From: Cordia subcordata
Taxonomy: Eukaryota > Streptophyta > Magnoliopsida > Boraginales > Cordiaceae
Length of the DNA stretch: 64,000 nucleotides
Assembly: GCA_028554755.1 (NCBI GenBank)
Contig: JAPTOF010000002.1
Coordinates: 27,461,001-27,525,000, forward strand
Reading direction: 5' to 3'
Numbering within the stretch: the first letter of the stretch is position 1; each line of letters starts with the position of its first letter. Position numbers and translations under genes: made by a program. A model generated the notes under the pieces. The model worked only from the letters and a program-made list of their open reading frames with translations. It had not been told where the DNA came from and did not search any database. Shown here piece after piece: positions 10,972 to 22,272 of the stretch.

Positions 10972-12046
10972 TCTATACTATAGTATAAAATAGACCCCGT
11001 TGAATGTCATGTTGCCACGTGTCGCTACTACTTTGTTACCACGTATTTACTGCTTAATAATGTTAAAAAAAATGCGTAATTGTCCTTTTAAAAAAAATTC
11101 TATAGATGGCCTTCCTTTTATAGAATTTTATATTTGATTTTTTTATTTAATTCCTTCGTAATTGCAAAATCTTACCTCTTTCTATTTTCAAAATCGTAAA
11201 CATATGCAGACATTACAGGCATGTTGCCTATAACTAAATCATTTAGTTGTTGTTCAATTCGATTTCTTCCCTTTTCGCACACTAAAAAATCTTTCCTTTT
11301 TCTTCTCCATATGTTATTTATACTTAATTATTAGTCTAAAATATGGTTAAATCATAATTTTAGTGTCATATTTCAGCTTATAAATTCCAATCTCACGCAT
11401 GGTAATACAGATTTGCTTCCCTTTTGTTTTAGATATTCGCAATTCGATCGATTCCTTTTATATTACCACAATTTTTTCGTAATTCAACGGGGTCTGTTTT
11501 ACACTATAGTATGGAATTATATATTAAATATATTTTTTAGAAAAAGGAGGCAAGCGTTCCTTCCGTTTTAAGAAGAATGTGTAAAAATGAAAGATTTTTC
11601 AAAATCCTTTTCTAATCTATAATTTAATTTTAGACTCTAAACATAATTATGTCAATTGACAAATATATATGAACTTGATTACTTAAAATGTTATCATATA
11701 TATTGCAGTCTAATCATCATATGGTATTTAAAGCATAGTAACATCATTAATTTTTATTTGCTTTGGTAAAATATAACAAGTTATTGTAGGTCATATGAAA
11801 AAAGTTGGTTTTAATACTATTTAGCTATTTGTAGCAATAAGATTTTTCTACTATATGATTGCAAATCTTTTTATTAGGTAGGTCTAATTTTTTTCCCAAT
11901 ACAATGTTATATTATTAACCTAATGTGTATTCTTATTATTTAATCTATTAAAATTAGTTAATTTGTTTGAAATATTTACATAAAAAAATTAAATCTTTTT
12001 ACTTACATATGGCACATCATGTGTAATCGCACAGGTGACGTACTAG
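10972..12046 (+). mobile_element. Non-autonomous Helitron nested in the Mutator-like element
   Basis: The 1,075-bp insertion begins TCTATACTATAGTATAAAA and ends with CGCACAGGTGACGTACTAG. It sits between an A (10971) and a T (12047), with no target duplication, which is the Helitron signature (A-TC...CTAG-T). A weak hairpin can be drawn just before the end (CATC...TGTG / CGCA...GGTG). The same 3' motif CGCACAGGT and the same 5' start recur in the Helitron at 27518-27847. No RepHel coding region is present. Confidence 0.7.
11481..11515 (-). repeat. Inverted copy of the Helitron 5' terminus
   Basis: Read on the minus strand, this segment gives CCATACTATAGTGTAAAAC followed by AGACCCCGTTGAAT, nearly identical to the 5' end at 10974-11005. 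It is either a second, opposite Helitron end nested inside or a subterminal inverted repeat of this family. Confidence 0.6.
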
Positions 12047-12505
12047 TTTATATATATTACATACATCTCTTCCGTCAATGCCACATGTACATGCCTTTTT
12101 ATTAATGTCCATACATTTTTTTTATTTTACTTTTTAAATCAAAGTATTATAATGAATTATTACAGATCGCATATTAAAAAATATAATCAATTTTGCAAAC
12201 CAAGTATTAACAATAAACAAAAATATAAAAAAAAAATCCTCATCTATTTGCCTTGCACGAAGTATGCCAAAGCCAACTTTCGAATTTTGAAAGTTTGATT
12301 TCAAGTTTCAGAGTTCGAAATCGTATTTTTTGTTCGAAATTATTATTTTTTTGAACAGGGGCAAAAAAACATAATCGAACTTTTGAAGTTCGAATTTGAA
12401 TTTTGAAAGTTTGAAAAATCTATTTTTACAAACTCTTTAAAAATTAGGTTAATTTTAGAATCATTTTAAAAAATAAGGTTAAAAAAAAATTATCCAGGAG
12501 TTGAA

Positions 12506-14308
12506 TGGGTTAAACGTATACGTCTGCCTTGGTTCGTTCGTCGTACACCGTTGGATTTCTAAATCATGTACGGAGCCCAAAGAAAAGGATGGATGAGGCT
12601 GCAAAACGCCAATGGCCACCACGTATACACATGGAGTCATTTAAGCAAACGGGGCCATTAAGGATATATTTTGGACCCCATCACGAATATTCCCCCTGCA
12701 TTATTATTAGATCACAGAATTTGACAAGCAAACAAAGAAGAAAAAAGAAAAAGATGAGGCCATAGAAGATTGAAGAGAGCGGTGGGTTGGCAACAAAGAA
12801 AATTGTTGCTGTAATAATTCAAGTAGTAAAGGCAACTTGCAAATAATATCATTGTTCTATATTATGGTGTTCCTGTAGACTATTATACCTTTTTACGTTT
12901 ATTAAAAAAACAAACAGATCAGCAGAACGCGTTTCTCTCTCTCCCTCTTCTCCTTTTTATCTCTTCGTTCTTCTCTCTCCTCACCTCTCTATTCTTCTCT
13001 TCTTTTCTTCTTTGCTCCACAGGTCACATCATTGGTTATCTCACGCCAGATAAAGACCACTATAAAATTTGTCTTTCTCCACTGATCGTAACGATACGCA
13101 TCATATCCAAGGAAATCTTCTAGGTGTCGATCCACTATTAAAGTCGTCGTCGTCTTCTTCCTCATGCTAATGAAGATTCTGGCATCATCTTGTCGAGCCG
13201 TAATCACTAATCTTTTTCTCTCCTCATTGCAATTCTAATCATGTCTTCCACGCGGTGTTTGGACATCCAAACTCAATCCCCAATTAAAGCCTACCTTAAC
13301 TTTAAGTATGCATATATATGGAATGAACAAATATTTGATGTATATATGAAAGTCAATGAACAAATAAAAATGTGGTAGTGAACAAATATTTGATGTATTT
13401 GTGAATGTTTATGTATGTAAGAGAATGATGAATAAATATATGTGAAATGATAAACAAATATATGCGGTATAGTGAACAAATATATGTGAACTAATAAACA
13501 AATAAACATGTCTGTATTTGTGTGTCTGTGGATTGGTAGGGGACCTTATATCACATAGGAAGATTTTTTTTTTTTTCAGATTTTTTGAGATATAAGGTCC
13601 CTTACATTTTTTTAATGAGAATTTTTTTTTCCAAAAAAATGGTTCATATTTATTTAGATGTATTACGTGTCAATAGACAGTTTGTGTGAAAGACACGCAA
13701 TTCAAATTAATTAATACAAAATCTGTTTATATTGATTCCAGAAAAATCAATTTCTAGTATTACAAACTCGATAGTCTATTTTCTCATGTTTGGTGGATAA
13801 AAATGAGGGAAATGAGGCATGCATGCGCAATCACAGTCATGCCGTTTAATCAATTGCATGCTTATGATCTTAGGATGCGAACAAGGCCACATAATATTTT
13901 CTTAAAAAATAAAGAGAGAAAAGAAAGTCTATTCCTGATAAATCAAATGACTATTTTCAGCAAGCAAAATTGACTTATTCTGTAGCCACAACATAAATAA
14001 TATAGAAATTCTGACAAGTATAGGAATATATTTCGTTGTCTTGATGAGATGCTACTTACTATCATGGCCTTATAAAAAAAAAAACTAATATTATTACTAA
14101 TATTTTTATGCATGTTGTGCATACGCGCGCTGCTCAGACACACCCCGTGTACTTTGCGCGTATGTCCTCTTCTAAATTCTGGTATTTTCCTGTCTTCCCC
14201 TTCCCTATCATTCTTTAAACCACACGCAACCCCCATCCGCACCCCACCCCCACCCCCTCCCTTCTCCACATATACATACGTATACATATTGATTAGTGTG
14301 TACATATT

Positions 14309-14311
<3 letters not shown>
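12506..14311. other. Intergenic region with a pyrimidine tract and degenerate repeats
   Basis: 12940-13015 is a strongly CT-rich tract. 13280-13510 is an imperfect repeat of GAACAAATATATG-type units. No coding exon could be supported. The region just left of the LRR gene's presumed first exon probably holds its promoter. Confidence 0.4.

Positions 14312-14342
<31 letters not shown>
14312..14342. repeat. (TA)n microsatellite
   Basis: About fifteen uninterrupted TA units lie just upstream of the presumed 5' leader of the LRR gene. Confidence 0.95.
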
Positions 14343-14346
<4 letters not shown>

Positions 14347-15696
14347 TATTGCAGGAGCTTCTTCATCAAATTAACCTGCCTAACCTCTTGATCTGAATTA
14401 ATTTTAGCGGTCATTGAAACTCCAGAAACACATAATTTCTGGCTCTAGGAATTGAAAGAACACAATTGTATAGCTCAAGTCGCAAACCTGGCATACTTTC
14501 TCTCCAACAGGTAAAAACATTACCAAATCTCTGATAATTCATCTTATGATTTATATATATGTATGTATGTATGTATCTATGCATGTATGTCTATATTGTT
14601 TAATTTATTGACTAAGTTAAGTTATGTCTTGTATGTGTATTTTGAGTCTTAGGCATTAGGGATCTATGTCACATATGTGAATTGCATATGAATTAATTAA
14701 CTGATGTTGCGTTTACCTCGTGCTTGGCTTCTTGAGAATTAAGTACTCGTATTTGTTTGAATTTAATTTATATATCTTTTGTTTTTTTGATAAAACCAAG
14801 GTTGCACATTTACCAGCATCTTCATTGACAATTATGAGTTCCCTTTTGTTTATTCTGTTAGATTTTTCATAATATTGGAAAAACAATTGCAAGACTTGTG
14901 TGTGTGCGCGGCGTGTAAACTCCGTATGTACATGAGCTTTGGATTGACTTTTTTAAAAAACGTTTTTTTTTGTAAAACTTTTGAAATAAGTACTTTTTTG
15001 AAAAAAAAAATTGACTTTTGAGAAAAGTTGAAATTGAATAATTTAAGAGTTTCTGTTTTTTTGAAATTTAATTTAAATATTTACTATAAAAAAAGATGTG
15101 CTTTTTTCCAGGAGAAACGTGTTTTTCTCCCTTAAAAAAAAAAAAACCAATCCACGTAGGCCCTTAGTCGCTACCGCTAGAAGACTGAGCCCATAATATA
15201 TGATTAGCAGCCTAATCTTTTGCAGCTTGTTTTTATTTATATTTTTATTTATTTATTTATTATTATTATTTTTTAATCATCAACTGGCATGGTTCTTGGA
15301 TGTGCAGGAAAGATTATTGTGAAGCTTCTGGAGAGAAGCTGCAGAAATTATCACTCTGGCCAAGACTGCGGAGAAATATTCTTGCTTCCTGATATGGGAG
15401 AGGTCTGAAACAAGAAAAGCAGACCTTGGCTGTCCCCTTGGTTGTTTCCGTTCTTCATCTTCATGTTCAGCAAAGCGCACTCCGTCATTGCTTTGGCGCC
15501 TGCCTATTGATTACGGCTAATTTTCCGCATCGTATGTGATCTGTTAACATTAAGATATAACCTTCCTGTCATCTGCTTATAGCTTAGTTTACAGAGATGT
15601 GAGAGCTTGTGGAATACCGATATATGACTGGGGGAGGAAAGACTATTAAGGGGAGGAAACACTTGAGAAGTTCTAAATAGAACTCAATAGTAGAAA
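14343..15696 (+). other. Probable 5' leader of the LRR gene with a leader intron
   Basis: A good splice donor (CCAACAG|GTAAAAAC) at 14510/14511 and an acceptor (GGATGTGCAG) ending at 15308 suggest a ~0.8-kb intron in the 5' untranslated leader. Leader exons would be about 14343-14510 and 15309-15696. A T-rich MITE copy sits in this intron. This is inferred from splice signals only; the transcription start is unknown. Confidence 0.45.
14935..15163. mobile_element. T-rich MITE, copy B (in the LRR leader intron)
   Basis: The copy begins AGCTTTGGATTGACTTT and ends AAACCAATCCACGTAGGCCC. The internal AAAAAAAGATGTGCTTTTTTC matches copy C (AAAAAAGATGTGTTTTCTTC). It lies inside the presumed leader intron and could affect splicing or expression. 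Confidence 0.6.
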
Positions 15697-18052
15697 ATGG
15701 GTAATGTCAGTTGCAAAGGTGCTTCTTGTTGGGAAAGCAAGAATTACAAGGTAAAAAATGTTCCCACACCTTCTTCACCCCAAGAACCCCTTTTCCCTCT
15801 CCTATGTTCTATTTGTAATATGCTAATCTTTACTCACACATTCTCTGTAGGGAGAAAAGAAATCTTCAAAAGCTGTTGATAACAAGAAGGGTTTCGAGAC
15901 TTTGCATGTAAATATTGAAGATTCAGTTAAGTCCTTCAAAGCTGATGACTTGAAATCGAGTTCGTTTACTGTTCCAGTACCTCTTGGCATTGCATGGAGT
16001 TCCAGGTCCAACGTCAAGGTAATGAACCTTGAGAGCCCTCTTAAAAGTGAAACCGACCAGGCTTATGAAGGGGAAGATGAGCATGAAGAGAGCATTTCAA
16101 TGAGGAGGGACAAATCTGATTCTGGTCTTCAAGCCCATCCCAGCAACACACATGAAGATAACGGTCGACCAGTGAATGTTTTCGAGTCATTTGATATAAA
16201 CATGAACGATCAGCTGGAGACAAACACTGAGAAAGATGCAGATGAGGTTATCGATTGCATGACGAGTGGACAATTTAGTGATCCCGGTGTAGATAAAGCT
16301 GAACATTGGGCTTCTCCAAAGCTTAAGCGGTCCTGCTCTGATTTGGCGATTAGGGATATGGTTAGGGTTGCTGACCAGTTGCTTCCTAAGTGCAAGTCTT
16401 TTGAAGAACTGCAAAAACTGACTGAAAGGCTGAATGTTGAAATTCTTCCGGAGAATTCTGGAAGTCCACTATCTGTGAGGACACATTGCAGTGCTGACAA
16501 AGTTATGTTGAAGAAGCATTCTTCAAGTCAAATTCTGCCTTCTAGAAGTCGAAAGTTATGGTGGAAGCTGTTCCTCTGGAGCCATAGGAACCTACACAGC
16601 GCAGGGTTTGGCAAAGCACAGCCACTGCCCATTTCAAACCAGCAAGGTGGCTACTCTTCGGACACCCTAGAAGCAAGAAAAAGCATGAACTCAAGCAACT
16701 TGAAATCACCTGAATCATTCACGGGGGAGTCACTTAAAATTGGTGACTGTAGCAATGACAACCATAGCTGGGATGGCTTTCAGGGCAACTCTAGTTTTTG
16801 GCCTCAGCATCAGTGGGTTGCTTTCCCAGCAGAATCATCCACATTGTCCAGAGTTGATCAATGGGTCAAGGAACTTCCATTTGAATCTCTACCTGACAAA
16901 TATGACCACAATGAAGATGGCATTGCCTTCCCACCCTCTCCTGACCCTGGCATACCACCAACAAGAAGCTCAGTTCATGCAACTCAGCCTTTAAACCTGA
17001 ACGTCCCAGAGGAGCTTTTACATGCCAATAGTGTTATCCAGACCCTGAACTCTTCATCAACAGTGGCTCATATTGCAGGCATTGGACTAAAAGTTATTCC
17101 CCCCATTTTGCATTTCTCCAGTCTCAAATCTGTGAACTTATCAGGCAACTTCATAGGTATGTGCCCATGCTGGAAGTCCAAAACTGTTCTGACTGATCAT
17201 GATAAATACTGATGTACATTATACCTACCAAATAACTCAAATATCCTTTCCTTCCCTCAAATGCAGTTCATATTACTCCAGGATCACTACCAAAAGGTCT
17301 TCATGTTCTCAACTTGTCACGGAACAAGATTACTACAATTGAAGGGCTCAGAGAATTAACTCGATTGCGAGAACTTGATCTCAGTTACAACCGGATCTCT
17401 CGAATTGGGCAAGGTAAATGTTCATTTTTTCAGTGATATTTTAAGTCGATGAAATTTGGCTGAAGAAACTCTGATAAGCCGCATGCATTAGTGATTTTCA
17501 TATTTGCTGATGTTGTATTCCAATTATTTTCACATAGGACTCTCCAACTGTTCGCTTATCAAGGAGCTGTATCTTGCTGGAAACAAGATAAGTGAAGTCG
17601 AGGGGCTGCATAGGCTTCTGAAGCTGACAATTTTGGACCTGAGCTTCAACAAGATAACAACAAAAAAAGCACTCGGTCAACTTGTGGCGAACTACAACTC
17701 TTTGCTGGCTCTAAATCTATTAGGCAATCCTATCCAGAGCAATATCAGCGAGGATCAATTGCGTAAGACTGCATGCAGTCTTCTCCCGAAGTTGGCTTTC
17801 CTGAACAAGCAGCCCATCAATCCACAGAAGGCACGAGAAGTCCGCTCAGAAGCCATTATTAAAGCTGCAACAGGTGGCAGTAGCAGAAACTCACACAAAA
17901 GAGCAGTGAAAAGGGTGAGCCAAGGGAGTGCATCATCTTCCAGTGTGCAAAGCAGCAGGGTCCGTGTAACTCACAAAAGCAGGCACAGATCAAAAGGGGG
18001 AAGACACCATGGTTCTCTAAAGAAGCCACCGCTTGCATCTTCATCCCATTAG
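15697..18052 (+). CDS. Leucine-rich-repeat protein (At1g78230-type, 'outer arm dynein light chain 1' family)
   Basis: Four exons (15697-15750, 15851-17156, 17267-17413, 17538-18052) join in phase to give about 673 residues. The start is chosen because MGNVSC opens a frame that splices cleanly; it also fits N-myristoylation at Gly2 with a nearby acylatable Cys, implying membrane attachment. Residues ~20-420 are low-complexity and acidic or serine-rich, with a distinctive KLWWKLFLWSH motif near 252. From ~422 to ~565 there are about five SDS22-type LRRs (LHVLNLSRNKITTIEGL, LRELDLSYNRISRIG, IKELYLAGNKISEVEGL, LTILDLSFNKIT). The C-terminal ~90 residues are basic and Ser/Arg/Lys-rich. The repeats resemble dynein light chain 1, but flowering plants have no axonemal dynein, so that database name says little about role; a protein-binding scaffold is more likely. 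The gene faces the PORR gene tail to tail. Family identity is strong, function unknown. Confidence 0.88.
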
Positions 18053-19716
18053 ACTTTCCAATTTTGCTGTTTCCTTTTTCCTCCCCCTTTGGTAAATATC
18101 CTTGAGAATTCAAGGTGAACCTCTTGAAGTTTTATTTCTTTGTTTCCTGTGGTGTTGTCAAAAGTTTCTCGTTAACCAGGCTGATCTGGTATTCAAGCTT
18201 CAATTTGAGTGACTTTTGGTGTTTAAAGCAGCTGATGAATGCTTTTTGCTTTGCCTGCACCCATATATCATCTCGATATGTTCATCTCAAGATTTGTTTA
18301 GATTGGCTTTTACTAAAAGCACTTTTTTTTTTTAAAGAAAAATTTTGAAAAAAATATTTTTCTTAAGAAGTTAAAAATTCTAGCTTTTGGAAAAAGTTAA
18401 AATTAAGTTATTTTCTTTTTTTGTTTAAAGTTTCAAATTTTTCCCAAAACATAATGCAGATACTTATTACAAAAAAGATGTGTTTTCTTCAAGAAAAAGG
18501 TTTAATTCAAACAAGCTGCCGATCAACATTATAAGGCCAGTACGAATCAATACTACGTTCTGTAGTTGAGACCGTATATTCTGTTGTCAGTGAATAGGAT
18601 GCTTGCCCATCTTCCTCAATGACATATATCTTCCAGGGACTGCTAGCAAACAATCTGCATGATGTCTAATTTATAAACTTTTGCAGAATTCCAAAGGGGT
18701 CAAAAAGAGGCTTGGATATTCCATAATTATGAAATAACAACAAATAATTATTGCATCAGAAACACATTGTAATATTCTAGACACTTATTTTGGAACTTTT
18801 TTACCATGCTTTTCACATAAAGGAGTCAAACTTAGATATCAATCCTGCAAAATGAGATGACAGATGCTATCTTACATTACATATATTCTGACAAGAAGAA
18901 AGGTTTGTATTTCCATCGATTTGTGCTATGTGCTTCAGGTATAACTTTGTACAGCCAAGTACAAAAGATGGCTTCGTTTTCATGTTTCTTTGGAGGTGTA
19001 AATCATCACAGGCATTAGTTGTTTGGCTTGCTACATGCTCTCTTATTGGATTTTGAAAGCAACATGTAGCTAATAACCAATTCTCATCATCCCGTGTAGT
19101 GATCGGTATCGATGATCTCCGTCGCAAGCAATACAAGAATAATTACACGAAAGATTGTGTAGATGATCTCAGTCACGAGCACTACAAGAAAAGTTACATG
19201 GAAGAACGACGTATCGCTTAAATGCATCAAGAAAAATATTTACCATTGAAGCTTAGAATAGGGGGATAAATGAGAAAAGAACATCTTTATGACAAGTTGA
19301 CAGCAGATACACAATCTTGTTGATAGCCTATGACTATTAATGTATTATAACTTCTATCATATTAGGAACTGAGCATAACAACTGTTTTCTTGTGGGGGAG
19401 CGCCACATAACAACTTGAAGGCAACAGGAAGATTGAAAGAAATATCAGCAAATACAAATGGATTGAGCAACAACCTCCAAGCATAGCCATTAGTTGAGAA
19501 TGTAACATAAACATTCACATGGGGTAACTTTGTGTGTCCTGGACAAGTTAAATTACCTCAGATATGAAATCAAATGGTTGCACATATCTAACATTTGTTG
19601 ATACTAATTGCGCTTCCAAGTTGTTCATAATGTCTCTCTTATTGACTCAAAACGAGAGTCCTTCGCGACCAATTCATCAAGAATTCAGCAGAGCACAGAG
19701 TCGGAACCCTTGACCA
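18053..19716. other. Region between convergent genes
   Basis: It holds the presumed 3' ends of the LRR and PORR transcripts and T-rich MITE copy C. A short tandem duplication (GATGATCTC...CAAGAA...TTACA, period 51) lies at 19111-19204. No additional gene was recognised. Confidence 0.5.
18294..18516. mobile_element. T-rich MITE, copy C
   Basis: The copy begins TTGTTTAGATTGGCTTTTA and ends TTTAATTCAAACAAGC, with internal T-runs. It shares AAAAAAGATGTG(T/C)TTT with copy B. It lies about 240 bp after the LRR stop codon, possibly within the 3' untranslated region or just beyond. Confidence 0.6.
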
Positions 19717-20925
19717 CTATAAGTTCATTTCATCACTAGGGTCCAATACTTTCATATCTGCATACCTATACAACTTCTCATTGAACAAAACTTGAGGATC
19801 CTTGTGTTTCAAATTCCCATCTTCCCCATAAGCATCCTTTAGAAACACGCACCAATTCATCTCAGTGCCAGCCAAATAAAACGTCCTAGGTTGCTTTTTA
19901 AGCATCTGATAAGTATGCTTAGTGAGACTAAACTCCTCCTTAAACTCAACGATATTATGTATATATGCTCTCTTCTCCAATGTCAAGCTCAAAAACTCAT
20001 GTATCACTCCCACCCTATACTTCTCTGCCTCCAGTGTCCACAAATCAAACTTGTGCCCATCTGAATAAGGCGAAACCAACGGCAGCGTATTCAACATGTT
20101 CAACTTCCTCTCACCCTCCTCATCCAATTCTAACTCCTTCCCATGCTTTACCGGAAACTTAAACGCCCGTTTCACATGCTCTTCATCATTCAAAAACTCC
20201 CTCTCTAACGCGCTCACCGCCAGTAAAGGATCCCATTTCACCAGCTCAACCACTCTCCTCCCGTCCGCCTCGACCACCACCCGGAAATAATCCGGATACT
20301 TCCCGATCCTATCCCGGAAATCCTCCGGTATCCCAAACAACAATCTGTTACGATAGATCTTACTTAATGGAATCCTTTTATTGGCGGACATCATCAACAA
20401 TTTCCGAATCACATTCACTCTACTACCCTCCATTTGGTCAATGATACTCGACTCCTCTTGTAACAACTTGTCCATTAGATCAGTAAAACCGAACCAGATT
20501 TTATCATCATCGTGCCGATAAATTTCGAACAAAAGGGGGTGGAGCCGGAGGTATTTGAGGAGCTTGCGGCCGCGAGGGAAGCCGAGCTGCTGGTTGAGCT
20601 TGGAGGCGTCGTCGAAACGGAGGATTTGGGAGGGTTGTTTGGAGAGGAAGTGCCTGGTTCTGGTGAGGAAGCGGAAGTGGGAGTCGCAGTGGAGGATGTT
20701 CTCGAGGTGGCGGTTGAGGTTTGGTTGGGTTTGGACTAGTTTGGTTCGAGGGCTTTCCTTTTTCTTCCTTCTCTTCTTGAGCTTTTTGGGGGTTTTGGTG
20801 ATGAGGAATGAGGTGGAGAATTGGGAAGTGAAGATGGTGGTGGTGGTGGTGGGTTTGGGAGCGGTGAGGAGGTTTTGGGGTTTCGTTATGGCGGAGAAGA
20901 TGAGCTTCCATAGGGAAAGAGCCAT
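19717..20925 (-). CDS. PORR-domain (plant organelle RNA recognition) protein
   Basis: One exon encodes 402 residues. Residues 1-60 form a transit-peptide-like leader (MALSLWKLIFSAI, then Thr/Ser-rich, then a basic KKLKKRRKKK patch) expected to direct import into mitochondria or plastids. The PORR domain (formerly DUF860) fills most of the rest from ~70. Blocks include FRFLTRTRHFLSKQPSQILRF..., RGRKLLKYLRLHPLLFEIY, a segment with KIPLSK-like RIPLSKIYRNRLLFGIPEDF, YPDYFRVV, and a terminal HEFLSLTLEKRAYIHNIVEF region with MLKKQPRTFYLAG. Known members (WTF1, WTF9, RPD1) bind RNA and help splice group II introns in plastids or mitochondria. Which organelle and intron this one serves cannot be told. 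The upstream region is short: a hAT MITE lies 99 bp before the ATG. Intact, no odd residues noticed. Confidence 0.9.
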   Translation of the reverse strand: MALSLWKLIFSAITKPQNLLTAPKPTTTTTIFTSQFSTSFLITKTPKKLKKRRKKKESPRTKLVQTQPNLNRHLENILHCDSHFRFLTRTRHFLSKQPSQILRFDDASKLNQQLGFPRGRKLLKYLRLHPLLFEIYRHDDDKIWFGFTDLMDKLLQEESSIIDQMEGSRVNVIRKLLMMSANKRIPLSKIYRNRLLFGIPEDFRDRIGKYPDYFRVVVEADGRRVVELVKWDPLLAVSALEREFLNDEEHVKRAFKFPVKHGKELELDEEGERKLNMLNTLPLVSPYSDGHKFDLWTLEAEKYRVGVIHEFLSLTLEKRAYIHNIVEFKEEFSLTKHTYQMLKKQPRTFYLAGTEMNWCVFLKDAYGEDGNLKHKDPQVLFNEKLYRYADMKVLDPSDEMNL

Positions 20926-21023
20926 AAGAAGGTGGTCGTGTTGGTGGCGGAGGAGGTGGTCGTGCTGGTGGTGGGGAAAATGTCAATCCAACCATGGAAG
21001 TGGGGTTTGGCGAGGGTTTTGCT

Positions 21024-21375
21024 TAGTAGGGGCAAAACCGGTACCAACGGGGCCAACCCGACCCGTTACGGCCTGTTTGTCAACGGGTCCGGTTGCCCCG
21101 TTTCTTAAACGGGGCAAGGGTATTAAAACCCCAACCTGATCCCGGTGGGTTGGTGGATAGGCAGGTCGCTTTGGCAAGTTATGTGAGATAGACGGGTTCA
21201 TGGGTCTTTTTTCAAGTTTGGCGGGTCATTGTGGAGGATTTGGTGGGTCATTTTGACAGGGGTGGGTCGAGTTGATTCGTTTGTTTGGCAGGTCACTAAA
21301 TCATTAGCCCTAATCTTATTTTTTGGCAAGTTAGGAGGGTTGACCCGTGAGTTTTAACTCGTTTTGCCACCTCTA
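21024..21375. mobile_element. hAT-type MITE upstream of the PORR gene
   Basis: The 352-bp element is flanked by a perfect 8-bp duplication GTTTTGCT (21016-21023 and 21376-21383). Its ends are TAGTAGGGGCAAAACC on the left and, read inward on the right, TAGAGGTGGCAAAACG, typical hAT termini. The interior is rich in GGGTTGACCCG / GGCGGGTCA motifs. The same family occurs at 46343-46815. It lies in the presumed promoter of the minus-strand PORR gene. Confidence 0.88.
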
Positions 21376-21383
21376 GTTTTGCT

Positions 21384-22272
21384 CCTTTTTTTTCTTTCTT
21401 TTTTCTAAATATATTATCTACTGTTTTTTCCAAAAATATGTTTTATTTGAAAATTGAAATAAAATAATTTACAAAATATGGCGACATAGGAATGACTCAA
21501 CCCATAGAAAGAAAATCGGGCGTAACGGAGAAAGCTAGTCAAACACTCCGGGTCTTCGAGGACATCGGGAACAGCCTAATGTGCGTGTGAACTGGAGTCG
21601 AGTATAATAGAACAATGAGTTTATCTTGGAAGATCCCAGAAACCTATCGAAAATAATTATTCAGGCAGGCATCATAGATAGAGAATGTGGGCTAAAGGTA
21701 AGGGTACTTCAACTCTATCATTCACATTCATCGCTTCTATTATCTATGTAATCATTGACTTAATTGTTGAGGTCCATTTGGTCGACACAAAGCCAATATG
21801 TCGTCAGAGATCAGGGAGGAGTTCATATATTTTGTAGGTGAAGGAGTCCAAAGGCAACTTTAATAGGTCAAGTTATTTGATACTCTTTTTAAAATAAAAT
21901 AATCATGTTAAAAATTAATATTGTCACTTATTTCAAAGAGTGTTTTCGTAAATTTCATATTAAAGGCAAAAAAAAAAAAAGTTTTAGAAATAAAAAAATT
22001 ATATGTTCTACGAATTTTGTTTTTTTCCTCCATGCAATGGGTAAGTGACCAATAAACATTTGTGCTCAATCGTTGTTTTTATCCCCATGAAGAAAAACTT
22101 GTAACATTTCTTAAGAATGATAATGTACGATATTTGGTGAAAATGGGAAAAAGGAAGAGTTTTATTTTTTTTTCCCCTTTTTTCTGGTCAGGGGAAAGGA
22201 AAAGGTTTTGGGGAGAGAAAAAAGTGGAAAAGGTCAAAAACCTGAGGCAAAATTAAAAGAGAGAAAAAAAAT
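21384..22272. other. Intergenic, possible decayed LTR
   Basis: About 21480-21880 resembles a gypsy-type LTR remnant: phrases such as GTCAAACACTCCGGGTCTTCG, ATTGTTGAGGTCCATTTGG and GTCGACACAAAGCC are reminiscent of R/U5 regions, but no defined ends or target duplication were found. Nothing coding was recognised. Confidence 0.3.
22264..22271 (-). terminator. RNA polymerase III T-run terminator of tRNA-Tyr
   Basis: Eight consecutive T residues on the minus strand, two bases past the tRNA discriminator base. Confidence 0.85.

Larger units (their letters stand above)
10511..12495. mobile_element. Mutator-like element with long terminal inverted repeats, carrying a Helitron
   Basis: The left arm (10511 to about 10790) and right arm (about 12262-12495) are inverted copies of each other over roughly 230-280 bp. 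Both start GGATAATTTTT and contain TTTAAAGAGTTTG, CGAACTTCAAAAGTTCGATT and AAAGTTGGCTT. The flanks AGGAGTCGAG (10501-10510) and AGGAGTTGAA (12496-12505) form a 9-10-bp duplication with two mismatches, as expected for the Mutator superfamily. Removing the internal Helitron leaves about 0.9 kb with no transposase, so it is a non-autonomous long-TIR element. A foldback element is the alternative. Confidence 0.8.

Noticed and set aside
13943..14414. Several open frames around the TA microsatellite
   Set aside because: Their translations are driven by the TA repeat and a C-rich stretch; no family resemblance.
20507..21201. Proline-rich and other frames overlapping the PORR gene start
   Set aside because: Shadows of the PORR coding strand and of the hAT MITE; the PORR frame explains the region.
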